From Microtetraspora glauca (GTDB lineage: Bacteria > Actinomycetota > Actinomycetes > Streptomycetales > Streptomycetaceae): a DNA stretch of 64,000 nucleotides. A model generated the notes under the pieces. It did no database searches. It saw only the letters and a program-made list of their open reading frames with translations, and was not told the origin of the DNA. This document shows positions 43,408 through 51,252 of the stretch, piece by piece; the first letter of the stretch is position 1; the number at the start of each line of letters is the position of its first letter. The stretch lies in the NCBI GenBank assembly GCA_000721275.1, contig JOFO01000002.1:186001-250000 (forward strand). The letters are read 5' to 3'. Both the position numbers and the translations under genes were made by a program.

Positions 43408-43919
43408 CGGTAACTCTCCATCGACTTGCGCAGCTCGCTGCGGACTTCGGGGGTGAGGACGTGGCCGGCGCGGCCGACGAAGAGCGCCATGTGGTACGCG
43501 ATGACGCTCATGTCGCAGTCGGGGGTGGCGTGCACGCCGAGCAGCGAGCCGTCGCTGATCGACATGACGAAGACGCTGCCCTCCTCCATGGCGACCATGG
43601 TCTGCTTCACGCCGCCGCCGTCCATGAGCCGCGCGGCGCCGACGGTGAGGCTGCCGATGCCGGACACGATGGTGGCCAGGTCGGCGCTGGAACCGCGCGG
43701 GCCGCGCGGGCGGGCCGTCCCGTCGTCGGCGGCCGGGCCCGGCCGCTCGTCGGGGTCGGAGGAGAGCAGCAGGAGCCCGTCGGAGGAGACGACGGCGACC
43801 GAGCGGACGCCGGGCACCTCCTCCACGAGGTTGCCCAGCAGCCATTGCAGGTTGCGGGCCTCCGTGCTCGGTCCGTACGTACCGGTGGTGCTGGTGGTGC
43901 TCGTTCCCGTGGCGGTCAA
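43404..43919 (-). CDS. cvnB: Conservon roadblock/LC7 protein
   Basis: A 171-residue roadblock/LC7-domain protein, the probable GTPase-activating or dimerising partner of CvnD. The domain reads NLQWLLGNLVEEVPGVRSVAVVSSDGLLLLSS...TIVSGIGSLTVGAARLM...VKQTMVAMEEGSVFVMSISDGSLLGVHA. The start is a TTG at 43919, supported by GAGGAGG at 7 bases; it overlaps the cvnA stop (TTGA). A short Gly/Ser/Thr tail precedes the domain. Confidence 0.94.
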   Translation of the reverse strand: MTATGTSTTSTTGTYGPSTEARNLQWLLGNLVEEVPGVRSVAVVSSDGLLLLSSDPDERPGPAADDGTARPRGPRGSSADLATIVSGIGSLTVGAARLMDGGGVKQTMVAMEEGSVFVMSISDGSLLGVHATPDCDMSVIAYHMALFVGRAGHVLTPEVRSELRKSMESYR

Positions 43920-46900
43920 CTGCGTGCCTCCTCGACTGTGTCCCCCGTCATCTCCTCTGTACGCGTGGTGTCTCCGGCTGCTATCTCCGCCTCGACGTCC
44001 CGCCGCCCGGCCACGGCGCCCCGGTGGAAGCCGCCCAGGCGGCGGCGGAGCGCCTCGGCGTCGACCGAGCCCTGGCGGGGCGCGGTGGGCGCGGCGGGGC
44101 CGCGGACGACCTGCGGGGTCCGCTTGGGCAGGCCCTTGTCGGTCACGCGCTCCCACTGCGCGGGCCGCGGTCCGGGCACCTGCGCCTCGTCGGCGGGCCC
44201 GGCCTGCTCGGGCACGACCGGGGCGGGCGCCTCGGCGGCCCGCTCGTGCCCGTCCGGCTCCGGCGGCGGGTCGGGCAGCCGGACCTGGAGGGTCGTCTCG
44301 GAGACGGACTCGGCGGGCTGCTCGTGGTCGGGGGCGTGGCCGGGGCCGGGGCCGTACTCAGAGCTCTGGGCGGAGTCCTGGGCGGAGTTCTGGGCGGGGC
44401 CGTGGTCGTGGTCGTACGGCTCCGGGGTGGTCGGCTCGGGCGCGTACGCCGGCGCGGGCTCCGGCTGCGGCTGCGTGTCCGGCTGCGGTGCGGGTGCGGG
44501 CGCGGGCTCCGCCTCGTACACCGGCTCCGGCTCGGGCTGCGATGCCGCCGGCCCGGGCTGGGGCTCGGACTCCGTCTCGCGGAAGGCGCGTTCCGCCGCC
44601 TCGACGAGCGGGTCGCGGGTGCGGGACGGGAGGGCGTTGGAGTTGGCCTCGGCCTCCGAGCCGGGGAGGTGCAGCACGGGGACGGTGCCGGTGCCCGCGA
44701 GCAGGGCCGGGTCGGGGACGGCGGCCGGGGGCGCGCTCGGCAGCAGCGGGAGCGGCAGCACCACGACGGCGGCGGTGCCGCCCGGCTTCTGCTCGCGCAG
44801 CTCGACGCCGACGCCGTGCCGGGCCGCGAGCAGGGAGACGACCCGCATGCCGAGCCCCTCGCCCTCGAAGGCGTCCGGATCGGCGGCGGCGAGACGGGCG
44901 TTGAGGTCGTTGCGCCGGTGCTCGGGGATCCCTATGCCGGAGTCCTGGACGGAGAGCATGACCTCGCCGGTCTCCAGGAGCCAGCCGGAGAGCTGGACCT
45001 CGGCGTCCGGCGGGGAGAACGAGGTGGCGTTCTCCAGGAGTTCGGCGACGAGGTGGCTGAGGTCGTCGGCGGCGAAGCCGGCGAGCTGGGCGTGCGGCGG
45101 CAGCGACTGGATGGTGACCCGCTCGTACCGCTCGATCTCGCTGACGGCGGCGCGCAGCACGTCGACCAGCGGCACCGGCCCGGTGTGGCCGTGGACGTGC
45201 TCGTGCCCGGCGAGGACCAGCAGGTTCTCGCTGTGGCGGCGCATGACGGTCGCCATGTGGTCGAGCTTGAAGAGGGTGGCGAGGCGGTCCGGGTCCTGCT
45301 CGCGCTCCTCCAGCTTCTCGATGACGGCGAGCTGCCGGTCGACGAGGCCGAGGCTGCGCAGCGAGAGGTTGACGAAGGTGTGCTGGACGGTGCCCCGGAG
45401 GCGTTCGAGGTCGGCGGTGAGCACCGCGATCCGGCCCTGGAGCTCGGCGCGCTGGGCGGCGAGTTCGGCCTGGGCGGCCTCCTCGGCGGCGACCAGGCCG
45501 GCCCGCTCGCCGGTGAGCCGGGCGGTGTGCGCGGAGAGCGCGGCGAGCCGGCCCTGGAGGGTGTTGAGGGAGCGGACGACCTGGGCGAACTCGTCGTTGC
45601 GGCCGGTGAAGCGGACGGCGTCCTCGGTGGCCGGCTCCTGGGCGGCGGCGAGCCGGGCGGCGCCGAGGCGGAGCACGGCGAGCGGCCGGGTGAGGCTGCG
45701 GGCGACGTACGTGGAGACGCCGACGGCGAGCAGGAGGCAGCCGCCGAGGAAGGCGAGGCGCAGTTCGAGGGCGGTGACGTCGTCGTCGCGGAGGGCGGTG
45801 AGCCGTTCGACCCGCTTGGCGGCGAGGGTGGACTCGACGCCGCGCATCTGCTCGATGCGGGCGGAGAGCGCCGCGTCGAGGGCGGACGGGGACGTGCGGG
45901 TCTCCGCCTCGGAGAGGGCCGGCTGGTCGGTGAGCTGGCCGAGGGCCTGCTCGGCGGTCTTGACCTCGGGGCCGGCGACGGTCCCGGCGAGGGAGTCGCG
46001 GGCGGCGGGCCCGGCGGAGCGGTCGAAGTCGCCGAGGGCGGCGAGTTCCCGGACACGGGCCTGCTGGGCGGCGGCGCTCAGCTGGTCGCGGGCCCGCTCG
46101 GCCTCCTCCTTGCCCTCCGGCTCCTCGGCGACGTACGTGCCGGTGGCGGGGTCGTAGCGGAGGTCGCCGCTGGGCTCGGGCTGCGGGACGGCGAGCGCGG
46201 CGAGCAGCAGGCCGCGGGTGGCGGACGCCTGCTCGACGGCGCGGCCGAGGTCGGCGGGGGCGCGGCCGGTGCCGGTGAGGACGGGGTCGGTGGCGCGCGG
46301 CGGGGTCCGCTCGGCCAGGTCCTCGGCGAGGTCCTGGAGCTTGGCGATGACGTCGCTGTACGCCTTGTGGGCCTCCAGGGCGGTGCCCTCGCCGCTGACG
46401 GCGGCGCGGCGGACGGAGGCGACGCCGGCGAGCTCCCGGCGGAGCGCGTCGGGGGCGGCGGACCGGATCTCGTCGATCTGGCGGTCCACGCGGGTCGACT
46501 TGGCGGGGGTGAGGGTCCGCCGGTCCTTCTTCGGGCCGGTCTGCTCGTCGCGTCCGGCGGCGACGAAGGCGACGACCTCGTCGCGCTCGTCGGCGAGGGA
46601 GTGGGCGAGGGTGACGGCCTGCCGGTCGAGCTCGGCGAGGGTCACCAGGCGCCGCGACTCGTTCAGTTCGGTGGAGGCCGTGAGGACGGCGGGGGCGCCG
46701 GCGCCGACGACGATGACGCCGACGAGGGCGACACCGGCGACGAGCCGGTTCCGGACGCGCTTGGCCCGGCCGGCGGGGGTCTGCGCGGACGCGGGCGCGG
46801 CGGCAGGGGCGTTGGGGCCGGTGGCGGTGGCGCCGGCGGTGGATCCGGTTCCGGTGCCGCCACCGGGGGCGGTGGATCCGGTTCCGGTTCCGGTTCCGGT

Positions 46901-47044
46901 GCCGGTTCCCGTGGGCGCGGCGGCACGGGCTCCCGGCGCGCTCCCCGGGTTCGGCGAGGTGCCGGGGGCCGGCGGCTCACCGGGGGTCTGGCTCCGCGCG
47001 CCGTTCATGCTCCGAGGCCGCTTCTTCTGCACCGGTGCTCGCAT
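43916..47044 (-). CDS. cvnA: Conservon sensor kinase-like protein with nitrate-sensor-type domain
   Basis: About 1,042 residues. A disordered Gly/Thr/Ala-rich N-terminus, TM1 (LVAGVALVGVIVVGAGAPAVL), a long extracellular helical domain resembling the NIT nitrate/nitrite-sensing fold (ESRRLVTLAELDRQAVTLAHSLADERD), TM2 (LAFLGGCLLLAVGVSTYVA), HAMP, a coiled coil, then a histidine-kinase-type ATPase (LLENATSFSPPDAEV, DSGIGIPEHRRNDLN, GLGMRVVSLLAARHGV). The last ~280 residues are a Pro/Glu-rich tail. It is the first gene of the cvnABCD operon. ATG 47044 is chosen; GTG 47065 is an alternative. Confidence 0.93.
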   Translation of the reverse strand: MRAPVQKKRPRSMNGARSQTPGEPPAPGTSPNPGSAPGARAAAPTGTGTGTGTGTGSTAPGGGTGTGSTAGATATGPNAPAAAPASAQTPAGRAKRVRNRLVAGVALVGVIVVGAGAPAVLTASTELNESRRLVTLAELDRQAVTLAHSLADERDEVVAFVAAGRDEQTGPKKDRRTLTPAKSTRVDRQIDEIRSAAPDALRRELAGVASVRRAAVSGEGTALEAHKAYSDVIAKLQDLAEDLAERTPPRATDPVLTGTGRAPADLGRAVEQASATRGLLLAALAVPQPEPSGDLRYDPATGTYVAEEPEGKEEAERARDQLSAAAQQARVRELAALGDFDRSAGPAARDSLAGTVAGPEVKTAEQALGQLTDQPALSEAETRTSPSALDAALSARIEQMRGVESTLAAKRVERLTALRDDDVTALELRLAFLGGCLLLAVGVSTYVARSLTRPLAVLRLGAARLAAAQEPATEDAVRFTGRNDEFAQVVRSLNTLQGRLAALSAHTARLTGERAGLVAAEEAAQAELAAQRAELQGRIAVLTADLERLRGTVQHTFVNLSLRSLGLVDRQLAVIEKLEEREQDPDRLATLFKLDHMATVMRRHSENLLVLAGHEHVHGHTGPVPLVDVLRAAVSEIERYERVTIQSLPPHAQLAGFAADDLSHLVAELLENATSFSPPDAEVQLSGWLLETGEVMLSVQDSGIGIPEHRRNDLNARLAAADPDAFEGEGLGMRVVSLLAARHGVGVELREQKPGGTAAVVVLPLPLLPSAPPAAVPDPALLAGTGTVPVLHLPGSEAEANSNALPSRTRDPLVEAAERAFRETESEPQPGPAASQPEPEPVYEAEPAPAPAPQPDTQPQPEPAPAYAPEPTTPEPYDHDHGPAQNSAQDSAQSSEYGPGPGHAPDHEQPAESVSETTLQVRLPDPPPEPDGHERAAEAPAPVVPEQAGPADEAQVPGPRPAQWERVTDKGLPKRTPQVVRGPAAPTAPRQGSVDAEALRRRLGGFHRGAVAGRRDVEAEIAAGDTTRTEEMTGDTVEEARS

Positions 47045-47404
47045 CCTTGACTCGTCCGCCCACACAGCAGAGGTGACGGCCGGTCACGAGGTCCTGCCCC
47101 CACCCCTGGTACGGCTTCCGACCATTCCAGCGCTTCTCGGCAGGGGACGGGCATCGGCCGCTCCGCCACCCGAACGAGTGAACAACACTCCTGAGTTGGC
47201 GAACAACTTCCGGTGACCGCCGCCGGGGGCATGTGCCGGGCCCCGGCTGGATCTTCCGGGCGGGCTTTGGCAGGATGCCCGCCCGCAGCTCGCCGGAGGT
47301 GACGGTTCCGCCGTCCGGGCGGGCCTCGGCTGGTTGGTACAGGCCATTTTCGGCCCTTTGCAGACGGTGTGAAGACCTCGCGCGAGCCGGGCACACTGGA
47401 CATC
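47045..47404. promoter_or_regulatory. Divergent region upstream of cvnA and the PP2C-like gene
   Basis: 360 bases without a gene. GAGTG-AACAA-CACTC (47176-47190) is a perfect inverted repeat, followed at once by CTGAGTTGG and a repeated GAACAAC (47179-47185 variant and 47201-47207). It lies ~130 bases before cvnA and could be an operator. No clear -35/-10 was fixed. Confidence 0.4.
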
Positions 47405-48187
47405 ATGCGCAGCGAAGTCGCCACCCTCCCCGGCAGCCCCGAACGCCCCAACGAGGACTGGGCCGCCGCAGCTCTGCCCGCCTCGGGCGACGGGGGGACG
47501 CTGGTCCTCCTGGACGGGGTGACCCCTCCCCCGGGTGAGGACGGTTGTGTGCACACGGTGCCGTGGTTCACCGCGCGACTCGGCGGCGCTTTGACCGAAC
47601 TGTCCGCTTCCCGCGCCGATCTGACGCTGTCCGAGATCCTGGCCCGGGCAATCCGGCGCACCGCGGAGCTCCACGCGGACACCTGTGACCTTTCTCACGT
47701 CCGTACGCCCCAGGCGACGGTGGTCCTCGCGCGGTGGGACGCGGAGGCGGTCGACCACCTCGTCCTCTCCGACTCGGTGCTGCTGCTCCAGGCGCCGGAC
47801 GGCTCGGTCCGGGCGGTGGTGGACGACCGCCTGGACCGGATCCCCCGTGAGGCGCTCCGCTCGCACGAGGCGGCGGACCGGCTGCGGAACCGGGAGGGCG
47901 GCTTCTTCACCGCCGCCGCGGACCCGTCGGTGGCGGAGCGGGCGGTGACCGGGCGGACCCCGCTGGCGGAGGTGCGGGCGCTGGCGGCGCTCACGGACGG
48001 GGCGAGCCGCTGGGTCGAGCGGTTCGGCGCGGGCGACTGGACGGAGTGCGCGCGCGTGCTGGCGAAGGAGGGCCCGGCGGGGCTGCTCCAGCGGGTGCGG
48101 GTGCTGGAGACGGAGGACGCGGCGGCGGGCAGCGGGCGGCGCGGGAAGCTCCACGACGACGCGACGGGCGTGTACGTGACGTTCTGA
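47405..48187 (+). CDS. PP2C-like protein phosphatase
   Basis: A 260-residue soluble protein with the spaced metal-binding motifs of PP2C Ser/Thr phosphatases: PNEDWAAA, LVLLDGVTPP, LVLSDSVLLL, LAALTDGASRWV and DDATGVYVTF. It lacks the classical full-length architecture but all key acidic positions are present. It is divergent from the conservon and convergent with the MarR gene. The likely partner would be a Ser/Thr kinase, none of which is in this window. ATG 47405 has only a weak ribosome site; an in-frame GTG at 47369 is possible. Confidence 0.75.
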   Translation: MRSEVATLPGSPERPNEDWAAAALPASGDGGTLVLLDGVTPPPGEDGCVHTVPWFTARLGGALTELSASRADLTLSEILARAIRRTAELHADTCDLSHVRTPQATVVLARWDAEAVDHLVLSDSVLLLQAPDGSVRAVVDDRLDRIPREALRSHEAADRLRNREGGFFTAAADPSVAERAVTGRTPLAEVRALAALTDGASRWVERFGAGDWTECARVLAKEGPAGLLQRVRVLETEDAAAGSGRRGKLHDDATGVYVTF

Positions 48188-48198
48188 CGCGGTGCGGT

Positions 48199-48894
48199 TC
48201 AGCCCTCGGAGCGCTGGTTGAAGTGATGGAGCAGCCGGGCCAGTTCGGCGACCTCGGCGCGGTCCCAGTCGGCGAGCTTGCGGACGTACCGCTCGCGGCG
48301 GGCGTCACGGACGTGCCGGAAGCGGGCGCGGCCCTCGTCGGTGAGCCGCACGAGGGAGGCGCGCCCGTCGGCGGGGTCGGGGTCCCGGGCGACGAGGCCG
48401 AGCTGTTCGAGGGCGCGCAGCTGCCGGCTCAGGGTGGCCTTGCCGACGCCGAAATAGGCGGACAGCTCGGTGGCGCGCTGCGGCCCGGCGTCGTCGAGCC
48501 GCACGAAGAGCCCGTACGCGGACGACTCCAGCTCCGGATGGACCTCCCGCGCCATCTCCCCGGACTGCGCCCGGGCCCGCCGCAGGAACACGGCCAGCTC
48601 CCGCTCCAGCGCGAGGAACTCCCGCTCGGCCCCGCCCTTCCCGCCGGCGCCGGCGCCTCCGGCTCGGCGGGACCCGGCGGACTGAGCACCGTCGCCGGCC
48701 TGAGCACCTTCTCCGGCCGGGCCGGCACCGTCGCCGCCGGCGCCACGGGGCGCTCCCGTCCCCTCGGCCTCCCGGCCGGTCCGGGAGGCCCCGGAGGGCG
48801 CATCGCCCCCGGCGGCCGTCCCGTCGCCGGGCCCGTGCGCCGGGGTTCCCCCGGGCGTGGCGTCGTCTTCACCGGCCGTACCGCCTGCGCGCAC
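48199..48894 (-). CDS. MarR-family regulator with long low-complexity N-terminus
   Basis: A 231-residue protein. Residues 1-~85 are Gly/Ala/Asp/Arg-rich and disordered. The winged-helix MarR domain follows: FLRRARAQSGEMAREVHPELESSAYGLFVRLDDAGPQRATELSAYFGVGKATLSRQLRALEQLGLVARDPDPADGRASLVRLTDEG. GTG 48894 is chosen because GGGAGG lies 6 bases upstream. MarR proteins usually bind palindromes in their own divergent promoter; a palindrome occurs at 49022-49035. The neighbour across the gap is a secreted lysozyme. Confidence 0.88.
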   Translation of the reverse strand: MRAGGTAGEDDATPGGTPAHGPGDGTAAGGDAPSGASRTGREAEGTGAPRGAGGDGAGPAGEGAQAGDGAQSAGSRRAGGAGAGGKGGAEREFLALERELAVFLRRARAQSGEMAREVHPELESSAYGLFVRLDDAGPQRATELSAYFGVGKATLSRQLRALEQLGLVARDPDPADGRASLVRLTDEGRARFRHVRDARRERYVRKLADWDRAEVAELARLLHHFNQRSEG

Positions 48895-49021
48895 GCCGCA
48901 CCTCCCGCGGGTGTTTCGTCGGGTGAAAGTTTGCCGCCGCGGCACCGCATCGCCGCAGCTCCTCCAGTATTTCGCAGGAGTAGACCAACGGCGGCGCCCG
49001 GCCCCTCTTCCACCCCGGCTG

Positions 49022-49035
49022 TCTACGTGCGTAGA
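49022..49035. promoter_or_regulatory. Palindrome in the MarR-lysozyme intergenic region
   Basis: TCTACG-TG-CGTAGA is a perfect inverted repeat. The adjoining TAGAGT (49032-49037) could be the lysozyme -10 box, so a bound repressor would cover it. A related half-site, GTAGAC, lies about 40 bases upstream. This is a candidate MarR operator. Confidence 0.45.
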
Positions 49036-49105
49036 GTCACCGTCGAGCACGTGACTGACATGTCCACACCACCCCCAGCGACACCGACCTCTCGGGAGTC
49101 ACGCC

Positions 49106-49939
49106 ATGCGTGTGCGCAGATCCGTCCCCACCACCCTGCTCGCCGGCCTCGCCGCCACCGCCCTCGTCCTGCCGCTCGCCGGCCAGGCCGGCGCCGCCGA
49201 CCCCGGTGCCCGCGCCGCCGTCCCCGCGCGCGGCACCGCCCACATGGGCATGGGCGTCCTCAAGCACGACGGCCGGGGCGCCACCGCCCCCGGCGACGTC
49301 TCCGCCCTCGCCACCTGGACCGAAGGCGTCGACGTCTCCAGCCACCAGGGGAACGTCGCCTGGTCCACCCTCTGGAACAGCGGCGTGAAGTGGGCCTATG
49401 TCAAGGCGACGGAGGGCACGTACTACAAGAACACCTACTTCACGCAGCAGTACAACGGCTCGTACAACGTCGGCATGATCCGGGGCACGTACCACTTCGC
49501 GACCCCGGACACGACGACCGGCGCCGCCCAGGCCGACTACTTCGTCAACAACGGCGGCGGCTGGTCCAAGGACGGCAAGACCCTCCCCGGCGTCCTCGAC
49601 ATCGAGTGGAACCCGTACGGCGCCACCTGCTACGGCAAGACCCAGTCCGGGATGGTCACCTGGATCCGCGACTTCCTGAACCGGTACAAGGCCCGCACCG
49701 GCCGCGACGCCGTCATCTACACGGCGACCAGCTGGTGGAAGCAGTGCACCGGCAACTACTCCGGCTTCGCGTCCACCAACCCGCTGTGGATCGCCCGGTA
49801 CGCCTCCGAGGTCGGCGAACTCCCGGCCGGCTGGCCGTACTACACGATGTGGCAGTACACCTCGTCCGGCCCGACGGTCGGCGACCACAACCACTTCAAC
49901 GGCGATCTCTCGCGCGTCCAGGCGCTCGCGAACGGCTGA
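49106..49939 (+). CDS. Secreted GH25 lysozyme (N-acetylmuramidase)
   Basis: A 277-residue exported muramidase. The signal peptide is RRSVPTTLLAGLAATALVLPLAGQAGA, then a ~50-residue linker and the GH25 barrel. Motifs are EGVDVSSHQGNVAW (first catalytic Asp), WAYVKATEGTYYKN, GTYHFATPDTTTGAAQADYF, and GVLDIEWNPYG (catalytic Asp/Glu), ending in YYTMWQYTSSG...DHNHFNGDLSRVQAL. It cleaves the MurNAc-GlcNAc bond of peptidoglycan. It may remodel the producer's wall or lyse competitors. Confidence 0.96.
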   Translation: MRVRRSVPTTLLAGLAATALVLPLAGQAGAADPGARAAVPARGTAHMGMGVLKHDGRGATAPGDVSALATWTEGVDVSSHQGNVAWSTLWNSGVKWAYVKATEGTYYKNTYFTQQYNGSYNVGMIRGTYHFATPDTTTGAAQADYFVNNGGGWSKDGKTLPGVLDIEWNPYGATCYGKTQSGMVTWIRDFLNRYKARTGRDAVIYTATSWWKQCTGNYSGFASTNPLWIARYASEVGELPAGWPYYTMWQYTSSGPTVGDHNHFNGDLSRVQALANG

Positions 49940-49951
49940 CGCCCGCACGGA

Positions 49952-50004
49952 GAACGGCGGTTCCGGGACGGCTGCGACAAGTGCCGCTCCCGGAACCGCC
50001 GTTC
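49952..50004 (+). terminator. Long-stem hairpin after the lysozyme gene
   Basis: A perfect 17-base stem, 49952-49968 with 49988-50004 (arms begin GAACGGCGGTTCCGGGA), around a 19-base loop, 12 bases after the stop. Confidence 0.85.
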
Positions 50005-50023
50005 GTCTTCACCGTCACTCCAC

Positions 50024-50060
50024 GCCCCCACCGCTTCCCGCGCCCCGGTGGGGGCTTTTT
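50024..50060 (+). terminator. Rho-independent terminator with T-tract
   Basis: GCCCCCACCG (50024-50033) pairs with CGGTGGGGGC (50046-50055) and is followed directly by TTTTT. It is the second terminator in tandem after the lysozyme, insulating the LPMO gene. Confidence 0.88.
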
Positions 50061-50078
50061 GCGTTCACCCCCTTGCTC

Positions 50079-50094
50079 ATTGGTATGGACCAAT
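50079..50094 (+). promoter_or_regulatory. DasR-type operator (dre) before the LPMO gene
   Basis: ATTGGTATGGACCAAT is a 16-base near-palindrome. It agrees at 12 of 16 positions with the known dre pattern ACTGGTCTAGACCAGT. DasR is the GntR-family repressor of N-acetylglucosamine and chitin genes in Streptomyces. The site is ~97 bases before the start of a chitin-type LPMO, so control by GlcNAc metabolites is expected. Confidence 0.7.
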
Positions 50095-50190
50095 GCGAGT
50101 CTCTATCCCGGTCGCCCGGGTCCCAACCCCCGTGCGCCCCGCGCGCGTTGCTCGTTCCGTACTCCCCCACGCACGAGAGAGAGCCCCCGC

Positions 50191-51075
50191 ATGCCGTCCA
50201 CCCGCCGTACCGCCGCGGGCGTCGCCGCCCTGTCCGCGGCCGCCGCGCTCGTCGGACTCACCCCCACCACCGCCGCCGCCCACGGAGCCGTCTTCAACCC
50301 CGTGAGCAGGATCGCCGCCTGTTACGCGGAAGGCCCCGAGAGCCCCGACTCGCAGGTGTGCAAGGACCTCGTCGCCGACTCCGGCACCCAGCCGCTCTAC
50401 GACTGGAACGAGGTCAACATCGCCAACGCCGACGGCAACCACCGCGCGCTCATCCCCGACGGCAAGCTCTGCTCGGCCAACCGCGAGAAGTACCGCGCGC
50501 TCGACTGGGCGCGCACCGACTGGCCCGCCACCCCCGTCAGCGCCGGCTCCTTCGGCTTCCGGATCCGCGCCACCGCCGCGCACTCCGGCACGATGACCAT
50601 GTACATCACGAAGCCCGGCTTCGACCCGACGCAGCCGCTCAAGTGGTCGGACCTCGACGCCGCCCCGGTCGCCGTGTACCCCACCACCCGCACCGCCACC
50701 GAGGGCTTCTACTCCTTCACCGGCACCCTGCCGGCCCGCACCGGCCGCCACGTCGTCTACATGGTCTGGCAGCGCAACGACAGCCCCGAGGCGTTCTACA
50801 GCTGCTCCGACGTCACCTTCGGCACGGCCGACGCCTCCGCCGCGGCGCCGAAGGCCGAGGCGCCGACCGAGGCCGAACTGGCCGCGGGCGCCGAGCTGTC
50901 CACCGTGAGCCACGCGGGCCACGGCGGCGACGAGCAGCCGCCGGCGCTCTCCGCCGAAGCCGCCGCGACCCCCGGCTCGCCGCTGCCGGTCGCCCTGGCC
51001 GGCGCGGGCGCCCTCGCCGTCTTCGGCGCGGGCAGCCTGCTCCTGGGCCGCCGCCGCGGAACCTCCGCCTCCTAG
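50191..51075 (+). CDS. AA10 lytic polysaccharide monooxygenase with C-terminal membrane anchor
   Basis: A 294-residue exported copper enzyme that oxidatively cleaves chitin or cellulose. The signal peptide ends AAA before H31, so the mature N-terminal His supplies the histidine brace with H131 (TAAHSGTMTMYIT). Other family signs are HGAVFNPVSRIAACY, LYDWNEVNIANADG and FYSCSDVTFG. A Glu/Ala linker and a hydrophobic segment (PVALAGAGALAVFGAGSLLL) with GRRRG follow, without a sortase LPxTG motif, suggesting a tail-anchored surface form. No carbohydrate-binding module is present. The dre-like operator upstream supports a chitin substrate. Confidence 0.95.
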   Translation: MPSTRRTAAGVAALSAAAALVGLTPTTAAAHGAVFNPVSRIAACYAEGPESPDSQVCKDLVADSGTQPLYDWNEVNIANADGNHRALIPDGKLCSANREKYRALDWARTDWPATPVSAGSFGFRIRATAAHSGTMTMYITKPGFDPTQPLKWSDLDAAPVAVYPTTRTATEGFYSFTGTLPARTGRHVVYMVWQRNDSPEAFYSCSDVTFGTADASAAAPKAEAPTEAELAAGAELSTVSHAGHGGDEQPPALSAEAAATPGSPLPVALAGAGALAVFGAGSLLLGRRRGTSAS

Positions 51076-51252
51076 GGGAGCCCCCTTCCGCCCCTGGGAG
51101 GGGCCTCGCCCCCGGAGCGCGCGCTCCGGGGGCGATTTCGCGCCATCTGCGCGGGGACGGGTGGAAGCCGGGACGTTCGTGGACACCCTTGGAGAAAGCA
51201 CGTTCGAACGCCCGTCAGCGCACCACCGGCCGCCCGTGAAGGAGAGCGCTCC

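Noticed and set aside
44024..47050. 1008-codon plus-strand frame opposite cvnA
   Set aside because: Repetitive Gly/Ala/Val/Glu composition with no motifs; the minus strand encodes a full CvnA in a complete conservon.
51200..51212. CGTTCGAACG as a LexA box before the YbdK-like gene
   Set aside because: It lacks the 4-base spacer of CGAAC-N4-GTTCG. The palindrome is short and could arise by chance.
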